64,000 bases of DNA from CAYZMS01 sp964479625. GTDB taxonomy: Bacteria; Bacteroidota; Bacteroidia; Chitinophagales; Saprospiraceae. Positions 44,881 through 53,490 of the stretch are shown piece by piece. Location of the stretch: NCBI GenBank assembly GCA_964479625.1, contig CAYZMS010000007.1, positions 97,909 through 161,908 on the forward strand, in the 5' to 3' direction. The notes beneath the pieces are model-generated. The model was given only the letters and a program-made list of their open reading frames with translations, made no database searches and was not told the DNA's origin. Both the position numbers and the translations under genes were made by a program. How positions within the stretch are numbered: the first letter of the stretch is position 1; each line of letters begins with the position of its first letter.

Positions 44881-45288
44881 ATGAGAAAACTATTGATAAG
44901 ACTGGGGTCGATCTTTGGCCTGCTTGCGGTAATACTTGGAGCTTTTGGAGCTCATGCGCTGGAAAAGCTCCTGGAACCTTCCCAACTGGAAACTTTCGAA
45001 ACGGGCGTACGGTATCAATTCTACCACGCTTTGGCTATTCTTGCCATCGGAGTACTTTGTCATTTCGGACGCAAAAAAACCCTGCAATTTGCAGCCTGGT
45101 TTTTTTCTCTTGGGATTTTCCTTTTTTCCGGATCGATCTACCTGCTTAGCACACGCACGATCCACCACTTATCCGTAAGCTGGCTGGGGCCCATGACCCC
45201 ATTAGGAGGGCTTTTGCTGATGGCAGGTTGGGTTTGCCTTTTTCTTTCGACTTACTATCATTTCGACCGGAATGGAAAGAGCGGCTAA
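44881..45288 (+). CDS. DUF423 membrane protein
   Basis: The 135-residue protein shows the DUF423 (YgdD) pattern: GLLAVILGAFGAHALEKLL, a TGVRYQFYHALAILAIG segment, FSLGIFLFSGSIYLLS and LGPMTPLGGLLLMAGWVCLF, with four membrane helices. The function is unknown. It is likely cotranscribed with ung. Its stop codon overlaps the stop of the convergent QCPMC gene by 4 bp. Confidence 0.92.
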   Translation: MRKLLIRLGSIFGLLAVILGAFGAHALEKLLEPSQLETFETGVRYQFYHALAILAIGVLCHFGRKKTLQFAAWFFSLGIFLFSGSIYLLSTRTIHHLSVSWLGPMTPLGGLLLMAGWVCLFLSTYYHFDRNGKSG

Positions 45289-45533
45289 ACGTCCTCTTCT
45301 TCAATACGTTTTTGGCGGTTGCGCCACCAAAGCAGACCAAGTCCTCCAATCAGCAGATAAGGAGTAGCCAACATGTACAAAATGCCCGTATTTAAGCCTT
45401 TTCCGGCGGTTCCACCGTTTTCGAGATTACTCTCGGCAGCAATTCGACACATGGGACACTGTGCCAGCACTTCGCCGGGTAACAACAGCAAAGAGCAGGT
45501 CAACAGCACAAGAAGAATGATGATATTTCGCAT
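45285..45533 (-). CDS. Small QCPMC-motif membrane protein
   Basis: From the ATG at 45533 this is an 82-residue protein with a signal-like helix, then AQCPMCRIAAESNLENGG and a second membrane helix (GILYMLATPYLLIGGLGLLWW). I have seen this QCPMC protein next to DUF420 and SCO-like genes in Bacteroidota, as here. The Cys pair could bind copper or haem-oxidase assembly partners; that is inference. An in-frame ATG at 45578 would overlap the DUF420 gene and block the signal. Confidence 0.75.
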   Translation of the reverse strand: MRNIIILLVLLTCSLLLLPGEVLAQCPMCRIAAESNLENGGTAGKGLNTGILYMLATPYLLIGGLGLLWWRNRQKRIEEEDV

Positions 45534-45570
45534 TTTTTTTCTTTTTGAACAACTAATCCTCCTGCAAGGA

Positions 45571-46176
45571 TCAGGCATAATAGGGACGCAGCAACCAATA
45601 ACATAAAGGTCCCGTCACCGCAACGTAAAACCATACCGGCCAGACAAATCGCGCCATGCGTTTATGTCGCTCGAACTGGTTAGTATAGGCACGTATAAAG
45701 GTAAACAGGATAAACGGTAAACTCAAGGCCGCCAACCCAATATGACTTAATAACAACACCAGATACCAGGTTCTGGAACTACCTACCGCGGCCAACTCCG
45801 ACTCACTTAACTGCCCATCATGGTTTAGGTCTCCATAAAGGGTTTCGGGCATAGTAAAATGATAAGCCACATACGAAAGTAAAAACAACACACTTAACCC
45901 CATTGCCACGAAAATCGCCGAACGATGGAAGTGGACTTTCTTTTGCTTGATAAATAATAGCGCGGCTAGCAGCACTACGGCCGTTAAAGCATTCAAACTA
46001 GCGTGAAAAGGTGGCAAAAAATGGAGTTCAACTCCCTCCGGTAATGGAATTTTCACCTGGCGCATTAACCCGACCAGAAATAATACCAGTCCGGTTACGA
46101 TCCAGGCGATCAGGTTTAAACGCTTGACCAGTGCAGGATTAGATGGAGGTTTGGTCGATGGACTAATAGTACTCAT
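45571..46176 (-). CDS. DUF420 membrane protein with an EF-hand-like loop
   Basis: The 201-residue protein has five membrane helices and DUF420 features (HASLNALTAVVLLAALLFIK, FVAMGLSVLFLLSYVAYHFT, WYLVLLLSHIGLAALSLPF, RFVWPVWFYVAVTGPLCYWL), with conserved His residues in the helices. Between helices three and four lies GDLNHDGQLSESELAAVG, which fits an EF-hand calcium loop (Asp116, Asn118, Asp120, Glu127). DUF420 proteins are linked to cytochrome oxidase assembly. It is the middle gene of a trio with the SCO-like and QCPMC genes. Confidence 0.88.
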   Translation of the reverse strand: MSTISPSTKPPSNPALVKRLNLIAWIVTGLVLFLVGLMRQVKIPLPEGVELHFLPPFHASLNALTAVVLLAALLFIKQKKVHFHRSAIFVAMGLSVLFLLSYVAYHFTMPETLYGDLNHDGQLSESELAAVGSSRTWYLVLLLSHIGLAALSLPFILFTFIRAYTNQFERHKRMARFVWPVWFYVAVTGPLCYWLLRPYYA

Positions 46177-46193
46177 GGGAAAACTTTATTCGA

Positions 46194-46838
46194 TTACTTT
46201 TCGGTATCTCTGCGGAAGATAATATCCCGGCGTCTTTGAGGATGCATCAACAAGGCAGTATGCTCGATCAACCGAACGAACTGCGGCCCCTCATTCAGAT
46301 CGTACTGCCGGCGGACGACAGCATTGGTATCCGCTAAAATAGCCTGACTGCTATTGAAAAGGATTTCTGGACTTTCGACCTTGAGGTGAAAATCATTAGT
46401 CGCCCGCTGGTAAAGGCGTTCCTTTGAAGCCTCAGCGACAAAAAACACCTGATTGGGGTCGGTAGTAAGCGCAAAAGTTTCTGCGTACTGTAGCAGCGCA
46501 TCCGGCTCAGCAGCCCCCACCAGCACATATTTCACATCCCAACGCTCATCGAACTGCTGATGCAGGTCGGCAATTCGATACCCGGTTATCGTATCTCTTT
46601 CCGGATCAAAAAATGAAAAAACAGTGACATTTCCCTTCAGGCTTGCCTGGTTCAGGGTATCCCCGTTCAGGCTGATCAGGGGTATTGTGGGAAGCGGCCC
46701 CCTATCCTGAAGTTCTTCCATAGCGGAAAGGCGGTACTTCAAACCACGATTTAAATAGACCCAACTCATCGAAGGGATGGCCACCAGGAATAACAGCAAT
46801 AACAATACCTGAATCCACTTTCTAGATTGCAAAGCCAT
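46194..46838 (-). CDS. SCO-like thioredoxin-fold protein without the CxxxC motif
   Basis: The 214-residue protein has an N-terminal membrane anchor (about residues 9-29) and a thioredoxin-like domain whose start (PTIPLISLNGDTLNQASLKG, VTVFSFFD) aligns with SCO/SenC copper chaperones. The position where SCO has CxxxC reads FFDPERD (residues 76-82), so copper binding through cysteines is lost. A His in EHTALLMH lies near the SCO His position. It is 17 bp upstream of the DUF420 gene. Confidence 0.75.
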   Translation of the reverse strand: MALQSRKWIQVLLLLLFLVAIPSMSWVYLNRGLKYRLSAMEELQDRGPLPTIPLISLNGDTLNQASLKGNVTVFSFFDPERDTITGYRIADLHQQFDERWDVKYVLVGAAEPDALLQYAETFALTTDPNQVFFVAEASKERLYQRATNDFHLKVESPEILFNSSQAILADTNAVVRRQYDLNEGPQFVRLIEHTALLMHPQRRRDIIFRRDTEK

Positions 46839-46974
46839 TTAATTTTTTTCGAATGGATTAACAGACCTTACTGCATTTTGTTTAGCCCAAAACGCTACTT
46901 TCATGAGAGGTGCGTACACTTGTTATCGAGTTGGCGAACTGAAGTTCGCGGACCTGACCCCTTATGGACCGGTC

Positions 46975-48054
46975 TTAGGCCACTCCCTCTAGTGTTTCCA
47001 CGGCTTCGAACCAGCCAAATTTATCTTCGATCTTACCGGCGCGCAGTCCGTCGATTTCAGCTTTCAGCATGCGGGCGATCTTGTGCTCTTCGATCGGAGG
47101 CAATTTGACCAGGGTATCCTGGTATTGAATTTCTGAAATGTGGGCCACTACTGCTGCAGTTCCAGCACCGAAAGCCTCCTTCAGGCTACCGTTTTTATAG
47201 GCCTCCACGACTTCATGGATTTCCAGTGGGCGCTCTTCCACCTTATAGCCTTTATCCTTTAAAATGTGCAGCATTGAATTACGTGTGATCCCTTTGAGGA
47301 TAGCCCCATCAGTAGCCGGGGTCACCACTGTATCATTGATGACAAAGAAAATATTCATCGTCCCTACTTCCTGGATATACTTAAACTCCTTGCCATCCAA
47401 CCACATCACCTGATCAAAACCTTTCTCTTGTGCGATCTTGGCTGGCAAGAGGGCACCGGCGTAATTCCCTGCAGCCTTTGCCTCTCCTGTACCTCCTTTG
47501 ATTGCGCGAACAAAGTGAGTTTCGGCAAGCAGTCGAACCGGCTTTGGATAATAGGGACCTACCGGCCCGGTAAAGATCACAAACTTGTAGGTAGCCGAGG
47601 GTTTGACCCCAAAAAATTCATCAGTAGCGAACATGTAGGGTCGAATATACAGTGCACTACCCTCTTCTGGTGGGATCCAGTCTACGTCTAGTCCAATAAG
47701 CGTGCGAAGGCCATCCAGGAACAGATCCTCGGGTAATTCAGGCATACACATGCGTTGTGCGGAGGCATTGATGCGCCTGGCGTGCATCTCCGGACGCATC
47801 AATAGGGGAACGCCGTTTACCGATTTTGAAGCTTTCATGCCTTCGAAAATGGCCTGTCCATAGTGTAATACCATGGAGGCAGGATGCAGGCTAAAGGGAC
47901 CAAAGGGCACTACTCGGGGGGCTTGCCATGCTCCATCCCGGTAATCTGCTACAAACATATGGTCCGAAAAGGCCCGGCCAAAGGGAATGTTTTCGAAGTC
48001 CACTTCACTAAGGCGGGATTGGGCCGCCCGTTCGATTCGAATATTATTTTTCAT
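46975..48054 (-). CDS. ilvE: Branched-chain amino acid aminotransferase
   Basis: The 359-residue fold-IV PLP enzyme transfers amino groups between glutamate and leucine, isoleucine or valine. YGQAIFEGMKA, the PLP Lys region GGTGEAKAAGNYAGALLPAK, MWLDGKEFKYIQEVGTMNIF (active-site Glu) and TDGAILKGITRNSML are conserved, and the length matches the long (BCAT/eukaryote-like) group. A TAnnTTTG box (TAATTTTG, minus strand 48079-48072) lies just upstream of the start. Confidence 0.95.
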   Translation of the reverse strand: MKNNIRIERAAQSRLSEVDFENIPFGRAFSDHMFVADYRDGAWQAPRVVPFGPFSLHPASMVLHYGQAIFEGMKASKSVNGVPLLMRPEMHARRINASAQRMCMPELPEDLFLDGLRTLIGLDVDWIPPEEGSALYIRPYMFATDEFFGVKPSATYKFVIFTGPVGPYYPKPVRLLAETHFVRAIKGGTGEAKAAGNYAGALLPAKIAQEKGFDQVMWLDGKEFKYIQEVGTMNIFFVINDTVVTPATDGAILKGITRNSMLHILKDKGYKVEERPLEIHEVVEAYKNGSLKEAFGAGTAAVVAHISEIQYQDTLVKLPPIEEHKIARMLKAEIDGLRAGKIEDKFGWFEAVETLEGVA

Positions 48055-48170
48055 ATCGGCAAATTTTATCGCAAAATTATTTATTTTACTTCATTAATTC
48101 TAATAAAACAATAAATTCAAACTTTTATTCTATTTTATTCTATCATTATCCGACGCAACAAACTTTTATT

Positions 48171-48608
48171 TTGAGGTCTAACTTTTTCGAATTCAAACTA
48201 TATCCCTTCCCTGAACAAGCTAAACCCTGGGAAGGTACCAATGAGAAAGGACTCAGTTTATTTATCGCAGGCGATGCTACGGAAGCAGGATCCGTGGAAT
48301 ATCTTCAAAAAATATTGCAGGCGGTGCATTATGAGCTGGAAAAGGACACCCATTATCTTTTTTTAACAGCAGGAGCTTCAATTAGTTTCCTTAGTCAGGT
48401 ACCATCCAGGCGGTCCATGATATTCGGGATAAGCCCCGAGCGACTGGGGCTTAATGTGCGTGCTCCCCTTTATCAGCCCTTCGTGCTTCAACAGTATCAC
48501 TTGCTGTTTGCCGACCCACTTTCCGTATTGTTACAAGAACGACAAGCCGGTAAAAAACAAAAAGCGGCGGCATTGTGGCAAAGTATGCGAGTTTTTTTCA
48601 AACAATAA
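48171..48608 (+). CDS. Hypothetical protein upstream of rdgB
   Basis: The 145-residue protein begins with TTG at 48171. It has a conserved-looking end (FGISPERLGLNVRAPLYQPF, YHLLFADPLSVLLQERQ, KQKAAALWQSMRVFF). No signal, membrane helix or catalytic motif is present. The ADPLSVLL...KKQ-LW arrangement resembles small Bacteroidota proteins I cannot assign with confidence. It is followed 8 bp later by rdgB and probably forms an operon with it. Confidence 0.65.
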   Translation: MRSNFFEFKLYPFPEQAKPWEGTNEKGLSLFIAGDATEAGSVEYLQKILQAVHYELEKDTHYLFLTAGASISFLSQVPSRRSMIFGISPERLGLNVRAPLYQPFVLQQYHLLFADPLSVLLQERQAGKKQKAAALWQSMRVFFKQ

Positions 48609-48616
48609 ACCCGACT

Positions 48617-49201
48617 ATGGAAATCGTATTTGCAACCAACAATCTCAATAAGGTCAGGGAAGTTCAGATGCTTCTTCCCCAAAACCTGAAGATCAAAAGT
48701 CTAAAGGATATTGAATGCAGCGAGGAAATCCCCGAAACCAGCCCGACCATTGCAGGGAATGCCTTGCAAAAAGCCCGGTATGTGAAGGAGCACTACGGTG
48801 CCGACTGTTTTTCGGAAGATACCGGACTGGAAGTGGAAGCACTGGACGGCGCACCGGGTGTTTATTCCGCCCGCTTTGCAGGCCCCGAGCGTGATGCAGC
48901 AGCTAATACGAAACTCCTGTTACAAAAACTTAGCACTTTCAATAACCGAAAAGCGCAGTTCCGTACGGTAATCGCCCTGATTCTCGATGGGCAGGAATAC
49001 ACCTTCGAGGGAATTGCAAAAGGAGAGATCCTGCCAGTTCCCAGAAGTAGCGGCGGGTTTGGGTACGATCCCGTCTTCCAGCCGCAGGGGTACCAAAAAA
49101 CCTTCGCAGAATTGAGTATGGAGGAAAAGAACCGAATCAGCCACAGGGGAAAGGCAGTTCAGCAATTGATCGAATTTTTAGATCATTATGTCAGGTATTA
49201 A
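48617..49201 (+). CDS. rdgB: dITP/XTP pyrophosphatase
   Basis: The 194-residue Ham1/RdgB enzyme hydrolyses dITP, ITP and XTP to monophosphates, keeping deaminated purines out of nucleic acids. VFATNNLNKVREVQMLL, the catalytic region CFSEDTGLEVEALDGAPGVY with SARFAG, FEGIAKGEI, GGFGYDPVFQPQGYQKTFAE and the C-terminal ISHRGKA are all present. The ATG at 48617 gives the usual MEIVFATNN start; an in-frame ATG at 48575 lies inside the upstream gene. Confidence 0.97.
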   Translation: MEIVFATNNLNKVREVQMLLPQNLKIKSLKDIECSEEIPETSPTIAGNALQKARYVKEHYGADCFSEDTGLEVEALDGAPGVYSARFAGPERDAAANTKLLLQKLSTFNNRKAQFRTVIALILDGQEYTFEGIAKGEILPVPRSSGGFGYDPVFQPQGYQKTFAELSMEEKNRISHRGKAVQQLIEFLDHYVRY

Positions 49202-49355
49202 AAAGGCCCTAACAAGCTAATCCATTGGGAAAGCTCCCAGATTTTGTTCAAGCCCGAAATTATTTATATTTTAGCCAATTACCATCACGAGCGTACCCTG
49301 TTTCAAAAGCAGTTAACCGATCTAGGCAGCTCTACGGAAAAGGAAAGGAAAGATT

Positions 49356-50309
49356 ATGAATGCCGAGAGTTTTAGTCAGTTTATCAAGAACCTGTCCCAG
49401 CTCTATCAGGTTCCACCGGAAGAATTGCGAAGCCTTGCGCTGGAGCATCCTTACTGCCAGAATTTACATCGTTTAATCCTTGAACAAGACCGACTGGAGC
49501 ACCGGGAATCCAAGCCACAGGATATTCGCCGGGCAAATGTATACAGCACAGACCGCGGGCACCTATTCTTTCAACTCAAAGCCCTGAATAACCGGCCAAG
49601 GCCAAGCCGGGAGGATAGTTTTATCCTGGAGGAAGATCACTTGGAACTGAAAGACCTGAAAGAAGCCCAACAAGCCCTACAGCCACTGGCTCCAACGCCT
49701 GTGCAAGTAGTTTCTCGGCAACCACCGAGGCCATTGCATGCGCTCCAGCCGCCTTTTGAAAAGGATGCCCCCGAGCTGCAACTCGATGCCCTCGATGCCC
49801 TGCTTCAGGATATGGATCAGGAAGAAGCCGAGCGACTTGCCCAGATCGAAAAATGGGAGCGCCAAAGTATGGATTTAGTCATTGACCAGATCTGTGCCAT
49901 TAGCCAGGCAGTCGAATCCCTCAGCTTTTCGAATAGTGCTGAAAAGGTAAAGGAGGAAGATCTGCCCACCTCCTCTATACAGCCCCGTCCCAAAACTTCC
50001 TTTACTTCCTGGGTGCAGCAGTTCCAACCTGAAAATATTCGACGTCAGTTAAACGAGATCATGGAAGCTGGTAAAGCCTACCAAGTGGGGAAGACCTATT
50101 CGAACGATTCGGATGTGATCCCGGAGATCGCCGATCGCAGTGTTCAGGATAATGAAGAAATGGCTTCTGAAACCCTGGCCCAACTACTGGTGGCTCAAAT
50201 GCAGTACGAAAAGGCCGCCGAAGTATATCAACGGTTGATGTTGTTATTCCCGGAAAAAAAGGCGTTCTTTGCTCAGAAAATTCAATCGATACAAAAACTT
50301 TTAGCATGA
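49356..50309 (+). CDS. Hypothetical protein cotranscribed with secG
   Basis: The 317-residue acidic protein has an N-terminal helical part (FSQFIKNLSQLYQVPPEELR) with a short CQNLHRLILE motif, a low-complexity Pro/Gln-rich middle, and a C-terminal TPR-like pair (SETLAQLLVAQMQYEKAAEV). No signal or membrane helix is seen. Its last codons overlap the secG start (ATGA), so translation is coupled. Similar proteins sit before secG in other Bacteroidota, to my knowledge, without a known role. Confidence 0.7.
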   Translation: MNAESFSQFIKNLSQLYQVPPEELRSLALEHPYCQNLHRLILEQDRLEHRESKPQDIRRANVYSTDRGHLFFQLKALNNRPRPSREDSFILEEDHLELKDLKEAQQALQPLAPTPVQVVSRQPPRPLHALQPPFEKDAPELQLDALDALLQDMDQEEAERLAQIEKWERQSMDLVIDQICAISQAVESLSFSNSAEKVKEEDLPTSSIQPRPKTSFTSWVQQFQPENIRRQLNEIMEAGKAYQVGKTYSNDSDVIPEIADRSVQDNEEMASETLAQLLVAQMQYEKAAEVYQRLMLLFPEKKAFFAQKIQSIQKLLA

Positions 50310-50530
50310 TCACTCTATTTACCATAATGATCGCCTTGGTGAGCGTGTTGTTGATGGGAGCCGTTTTGATCCAAAACCCCAAGGGAGGCGGTGTCGACTC
50401 TACCTTCGGTGGCAATCAGGCCAATCAAATGTTTGGTGCAGCCAAATCCGCTGATTTTATAGAAAAAGCAACCTGGGTGCTGGCAGCCGTGCTGTTCGCA
50501 TTGTGTATTACTGCCACCCTGTTCATGTAA
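50306..50530 (+). CDS. secG: Preprotein translocase subunit SecG
   Basis: The 74-residue protein has two membrane helices separated by the typical NPKGGGVDSTFGGNQANQMF loop of Bacteroidota SecG. It is part of the SecYEG channel. The start overlaps the upstream stop by 4 bp, and a strong terminator follows. Confidence 0.95.
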   Translation: MITLFTIMIALVSVLLMGAVLIQNPKGGGVDSTFGGNQANQMFGAAKSADFIEKATWVLAAVLFALCITATLFM

Positions 50531-50546
50531 ATCGCCTTTTCCCGGC

Positions 50547-50586
50547 AAAAAGGGTCGAATGCTTCAGCGCATTCGACCTTTTTTTT
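50547..50586 (+). terminator. Intrinsic terminator after secG
   Basis: GGTCGAATGC (50553-50562) and GCATTCGACC (50569-50578) form a perfect 10-bp stem with a TTCAGC loop and are followed by eight T. It ends the 49.4-50.5 kb operon. Confidence 0.92.
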
Positions 50587-50783
50587 GCACATTTTTTAGA
50601 GCAATTTTGGCAGCCAGTCGGTCAGACTGTCCCACTATTCGACCAATATAATCGCTCCAATAGTGCTCCTGTCAGTATTAAGCTGTAAAAATGGCATATA
50701 TCCCGGCTTGGCATACCGTGTGCTAGTAGAACTTTGACAATTTGATTTTTTAAACCAAATCCATTCTATAAAAATCTGCAAGT

Positions 50784-51053
50784 ATGATGAAGCCCATCAA
50801 CGACAGAGTTGTTGTGAAGCCGGCTCCGGCGGAAGAGAAAACCAAAGGTGGTATCATTATTCCCGATACCGCTAAAGAAAAGCCGCAACGCGGTGAAATT
50901 ATTGCCGTCGGCCCTGGTAAAGACGGCAATATGATGACCGTTTCAGTCGGCGACATTGTACTCTACGGCAAATATGCCGGACAGGAGCTGCAATACGATG
51001 GCGAAGACTACCTGATCATGCGGGAAGATGATATTTTGGTCATTCTCGATTAG
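50784..51053 (+). CDS. groES: Co-chaperonin GroES
   Basis: The 89-residue heptameric cap protein of GroEL begins PINDRVVVKPAPAEEKTKGG with the mobile loop, followed by IIAVGPGKDG and a YDGEDYLIMREDDILVIL end. It is followed by groEL after a 60-bp gap. No CIRCE element is evident in the 253 bp upstream. Confidence 0.97.
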   Translation: MMKPINDRVVVKPAPAEEKTKGGIIIPDTAKEKPQRGEIIAVGPGKDGNMMTVSVGDIVLYGKYAGQELQYDGEDYLIMREDDILVILD

Positions 51054-51113
51054 TCGCCGCCTTTTTTATTTTTCCATTCACTTATCTAATCATTAAAAAA
51101 ATAATCCGCAGAT

Positions 51114-52745
51114 ATGGCTAAAGAAATTAGCTTTAATCGCGATGCCAGAGAAGGTCTACGCTCCGGTGTAGATGCACTGGCCAACGCCGTGAAGGTAACC
51201 CTTGGCCCTAAGGGTCGAAATGTTGTTATTCAGAAAAGCTTCGGTGCCCCACAGATCACTAAAGACGGTGTTACCGTTGCCAAAGAAGTAGAGCTGGAGG
51301 ACGCCATAGAAAATATGGGTGCCCAAATGGTCAAAGAGGTTGCCTCCAAAACAGCAGATATCGCTGGTGATGGCACTACTACTGCCACTGTACTCGCCCA
51401 GGCAATGATCAATGCCGGCCTGAAGAACGTAACCGCCGGCGCAAACCCAATGGATCTGAAGCGCGGTATCGATAAAGCCGTAAAAAAAGTGATCGAGCAC
51501 CTGCAAAGTCAGTCAGAGATCATTGGGGAGGATTATGAGAAGATCAAACAGGTTGGTTCTATTTCTTCCAACAATGACGATGAGATCGGCACCTTGATCG
51601 CAGATGCTATGAAACGCGTCTCCAAAGATGGTGTGATTACAGTTGAAGAGGCCAAAGGTACCGACACCTATGTAGAGGAAGTGCTTGGTATGCAATTCGA
51701 TCGTGGTTACCTTTCCCCTTACTTCGTAACCGATCCGGATGACATGACCACAGAGTATGAGGATCCTTTGATCCTTATCCACGACAAAAAGATCTCCAAT
51801 ATGAGCGACATCGTTCCTATACTGGAGAAAGCAATTGGTTCCGGTCGTTCCCTCCTGATCATTGCCGAAGATATTGAATCTCAAGCCCTGGGTGTTTTGG
51901 TAGTTAACCGCCTACGCGCTCAGTTGAAAGTGGTTGCCGTTAAAGCCCCTGGTTTTGGCGATCGTCGCAAAGCTATGCTGGAGGATATCGCCATTCTAAC
52001 CGGAGGTACCGTGATCAGCGAAGAAAAAGGGTATAAACTGGAGAATACAGAGCTAGAGCACCTGGGTACTGCCGAGAAGATCGTGGTTGACAAGGACAAT
52101 ACCACCATCATTAACGGTAAAGGCCACCAGGAGCAGATCACTGCCCGTATCAACCAGATCAAACAACAGATCGAAACGACTACTTCCGACTATGACCGCG
52201 AAAAATTGCAGGAGCGCCTGGCTAAGCTGGCCGGTGGAGTTGCTGTATTGTACGTTGGGGCTCCTACAGAAGTGGAAATGAAAGAGAAAAAGGATCGTGT
52301 AGATGATGCCTTACACGCTACTCGCGCTGCCGTTGAAGAAGGTATCGTAGCCGGAGGTGGGGTTGCTCTTGTTCGCGCCATCGACGCTATTAAGGACCTG
52401 AAAGGAGAAAACGAAGATGAGACCACCGGTGTAGCGATTGTACGCAAGGCACTGGAATCTCCGCTGCGCACCATTGCAGATAATGCTGGTGTAGAAGGTT
52501 CCGTTATTCTGCAAACGGTTCTTAGCCATAAAGATAGCATGGGATACAATGCTCGCACCGGTGAGTTCGAAGACCTGAAAAAGGCCGGTGTGATCGACCC
52601 GACAAAGGTAACTCGTATCGCCCTGGAGAATGCAGCTTCTATTTCCGGCATGGTCCTGACCACCGAATGTGTGATCAGCGATAAACCGGAAGATAACCCT
52701 GCTCCAGCCATGCCTGGAGGTGGCGGCATGCCCGGCATGATGTAA
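51114..52745 (+). CDS. groL: Chaperonin GroEL
   Basis: The 543-residue 60-kDa chaperonin forms the folding chamber with GroES. The ATP-binding GDGTTTATVLAQAM, ITKDGVTVAKEVEL and GFGDRRKAMLEDIA segments are intact, as is the C-terminal GGGMPGMM tail. It forms an operon with groES and ends at a terminator. Confidence 0.98.
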   Translation: MAKEISFNRDAREGLRSGVDALANAVKVTLGPKGRNVVIQKSFGAPQITKDGVTVAKEVELEDAIENMGAQMVKEVASKTADIAGDGTTTATVLAQAMINAGLKNVTAGANPMDLKRGIDKAVKKVIEHLQSQSEIIGEDYEKIKQVGSISSNNDDEIGTLIADAMKRVSKDGVITVEEAKGTDTYVEEVLGMQFDRGYLSPYFVTDPDDMTTEYEDPLILIHDKKISNMSDIVPILEKAIGSGRSLLIIAEDIESQALGVLVVNRLRAQLKVVAVKAPGFGDRRKAMLEDIAILTGGTVISEEKGYKLENTELEHLGTAEKIVVDKDNTTIINGKGHQEQITARINQIKQQIETTTSDYDREKLQERLAKLAGGVAVLYVGAPTEVEMKEKKDRVDDALHATRAAVEEGIVAGGGVALVRAIDAIKDLKGENEDETTGVAIVRKALESPLRTIADNAGVEGSVILQTVLSHKDSMGYNARTGEFEDLKKAGVIDPTKVTRIALENAASISGMVLTTECVISDKPEDNPAPAMPGGGGMPGMM

Positions 52746-52772
52746 AAAAATAAACAATTTTGTTTGTTTGGG

Positions 52773-52802
52773 ACCGGCTTGCAATAGCAAGTCGGTTTTT
52801 TT
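52773..52802 (+). terminator. Intrinsic terminator after groEL
   Basis: ACCGGCTTGC (52773-52782) pairs with GCAAGTCGGT (52787-52796), with one G-T wobble and an AATA loop. A T run to 52802 follows. It lies about 30 bp after the groEL stop. Confidence 0.9.
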
Positions 52803-52871
52803 CTTTTTGGAACAAGTCTATTTCCGTATTTTGTCGGGCAAATTCCCTGATCACACAAACAAAATTACGCT

Positions 52872-53345
52872 ATGGCAAAGACCATTGATCTCCTTTTAGA
52901 CAAATACGGTGAAAGTCACCAGAACGCTACCAATAAACTCATTCACTGGGTTTGCGTCCCCTTGATCTTTTTCAGTATCGTCGGTTTGATCTTCAGCATC
53001 CCCTTCCCACTGGAGCGCACGCTGTTTTTCAATTGGGCCGGATTAGTCATGTTGCTTGCATTGATCTACTATCTACGCTTATCCGTGCCGCTGGCAGCCG
53101 GTTTTTTGGTATATGGCTTCCTTTGCCTGTTCTTTACGCACACAATATTCGAATCCGTCGGTCGGGATGCTGGGCAACTGGCTCTTATAATGCTCACCAT
53201 CTTCGTCCTGGCCTGGATCGGGCAATTCATAGGCCACAAGATCGAAGGCAAAAAACCTTCTTTTTTCCAGGACCTCCAGTTTCTTCTTATCGGACCAGCC
53301 TGGTTACTGCATTTTATTTATCGAAATCTGGGTATTAAATATTGA
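52872..53345 (+). CDS. DUF962/Mpo1-like membrane protein
   Basis: The 157-residue protein has the DUF962 pattern. An N-terminal LDKYGESHQNATNKLIHWVC segment carries the conserved His residues, four membrane helices follow, and WIGQFIGHKIEGKKPSFFQD leads to LLIGPAWLLHFI. The yeast family member Mpo1 is an iron-dependent dioxygenase acting on 2-hydroxy fatty acids; whether this bacterial protein does the same is inference. It stands alone between groEL and the HMG-CoA lyase-like gene. Confidence 0.9.
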   Translation: MAKTIDLLLDKYGESHQNATNKLIHWVCVPLIFFSIVGLIFSIPFPLERTLFFNWAGLVMLLALIYYLRLSVPLAAGFLVYGFLCLFFTHTIFESVGRDAGQLALIMLTIFVLAWIGQFIGHKIEGKKPSFFQDLQFLLIGPAWLLHFIYRNLGIKY

Positions 53346-53490
53346 TGCTCACTAAGGCTAATTGCTGCTGCGACTACGCCGCTATGGAGTTTTCGAAAGG
53401 GGTCCGCTCACTCCATTGAATTAGCCCATTTATAAGCAAGGAGTACCTTTTTTACACCAAGGCCGGAAGGGCCCGCATAGGAGGCTGAAT

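Noticed and set aside
50531..50783. CIRCE/HrcA operator before groES
   Set aside because: A TTGGCATACCGTGTGCTAG stretch near 50707 only loosely resembles half-sites, and the perfect TTAGCACTC-N9-GAGTGCTAA pattern is absent.
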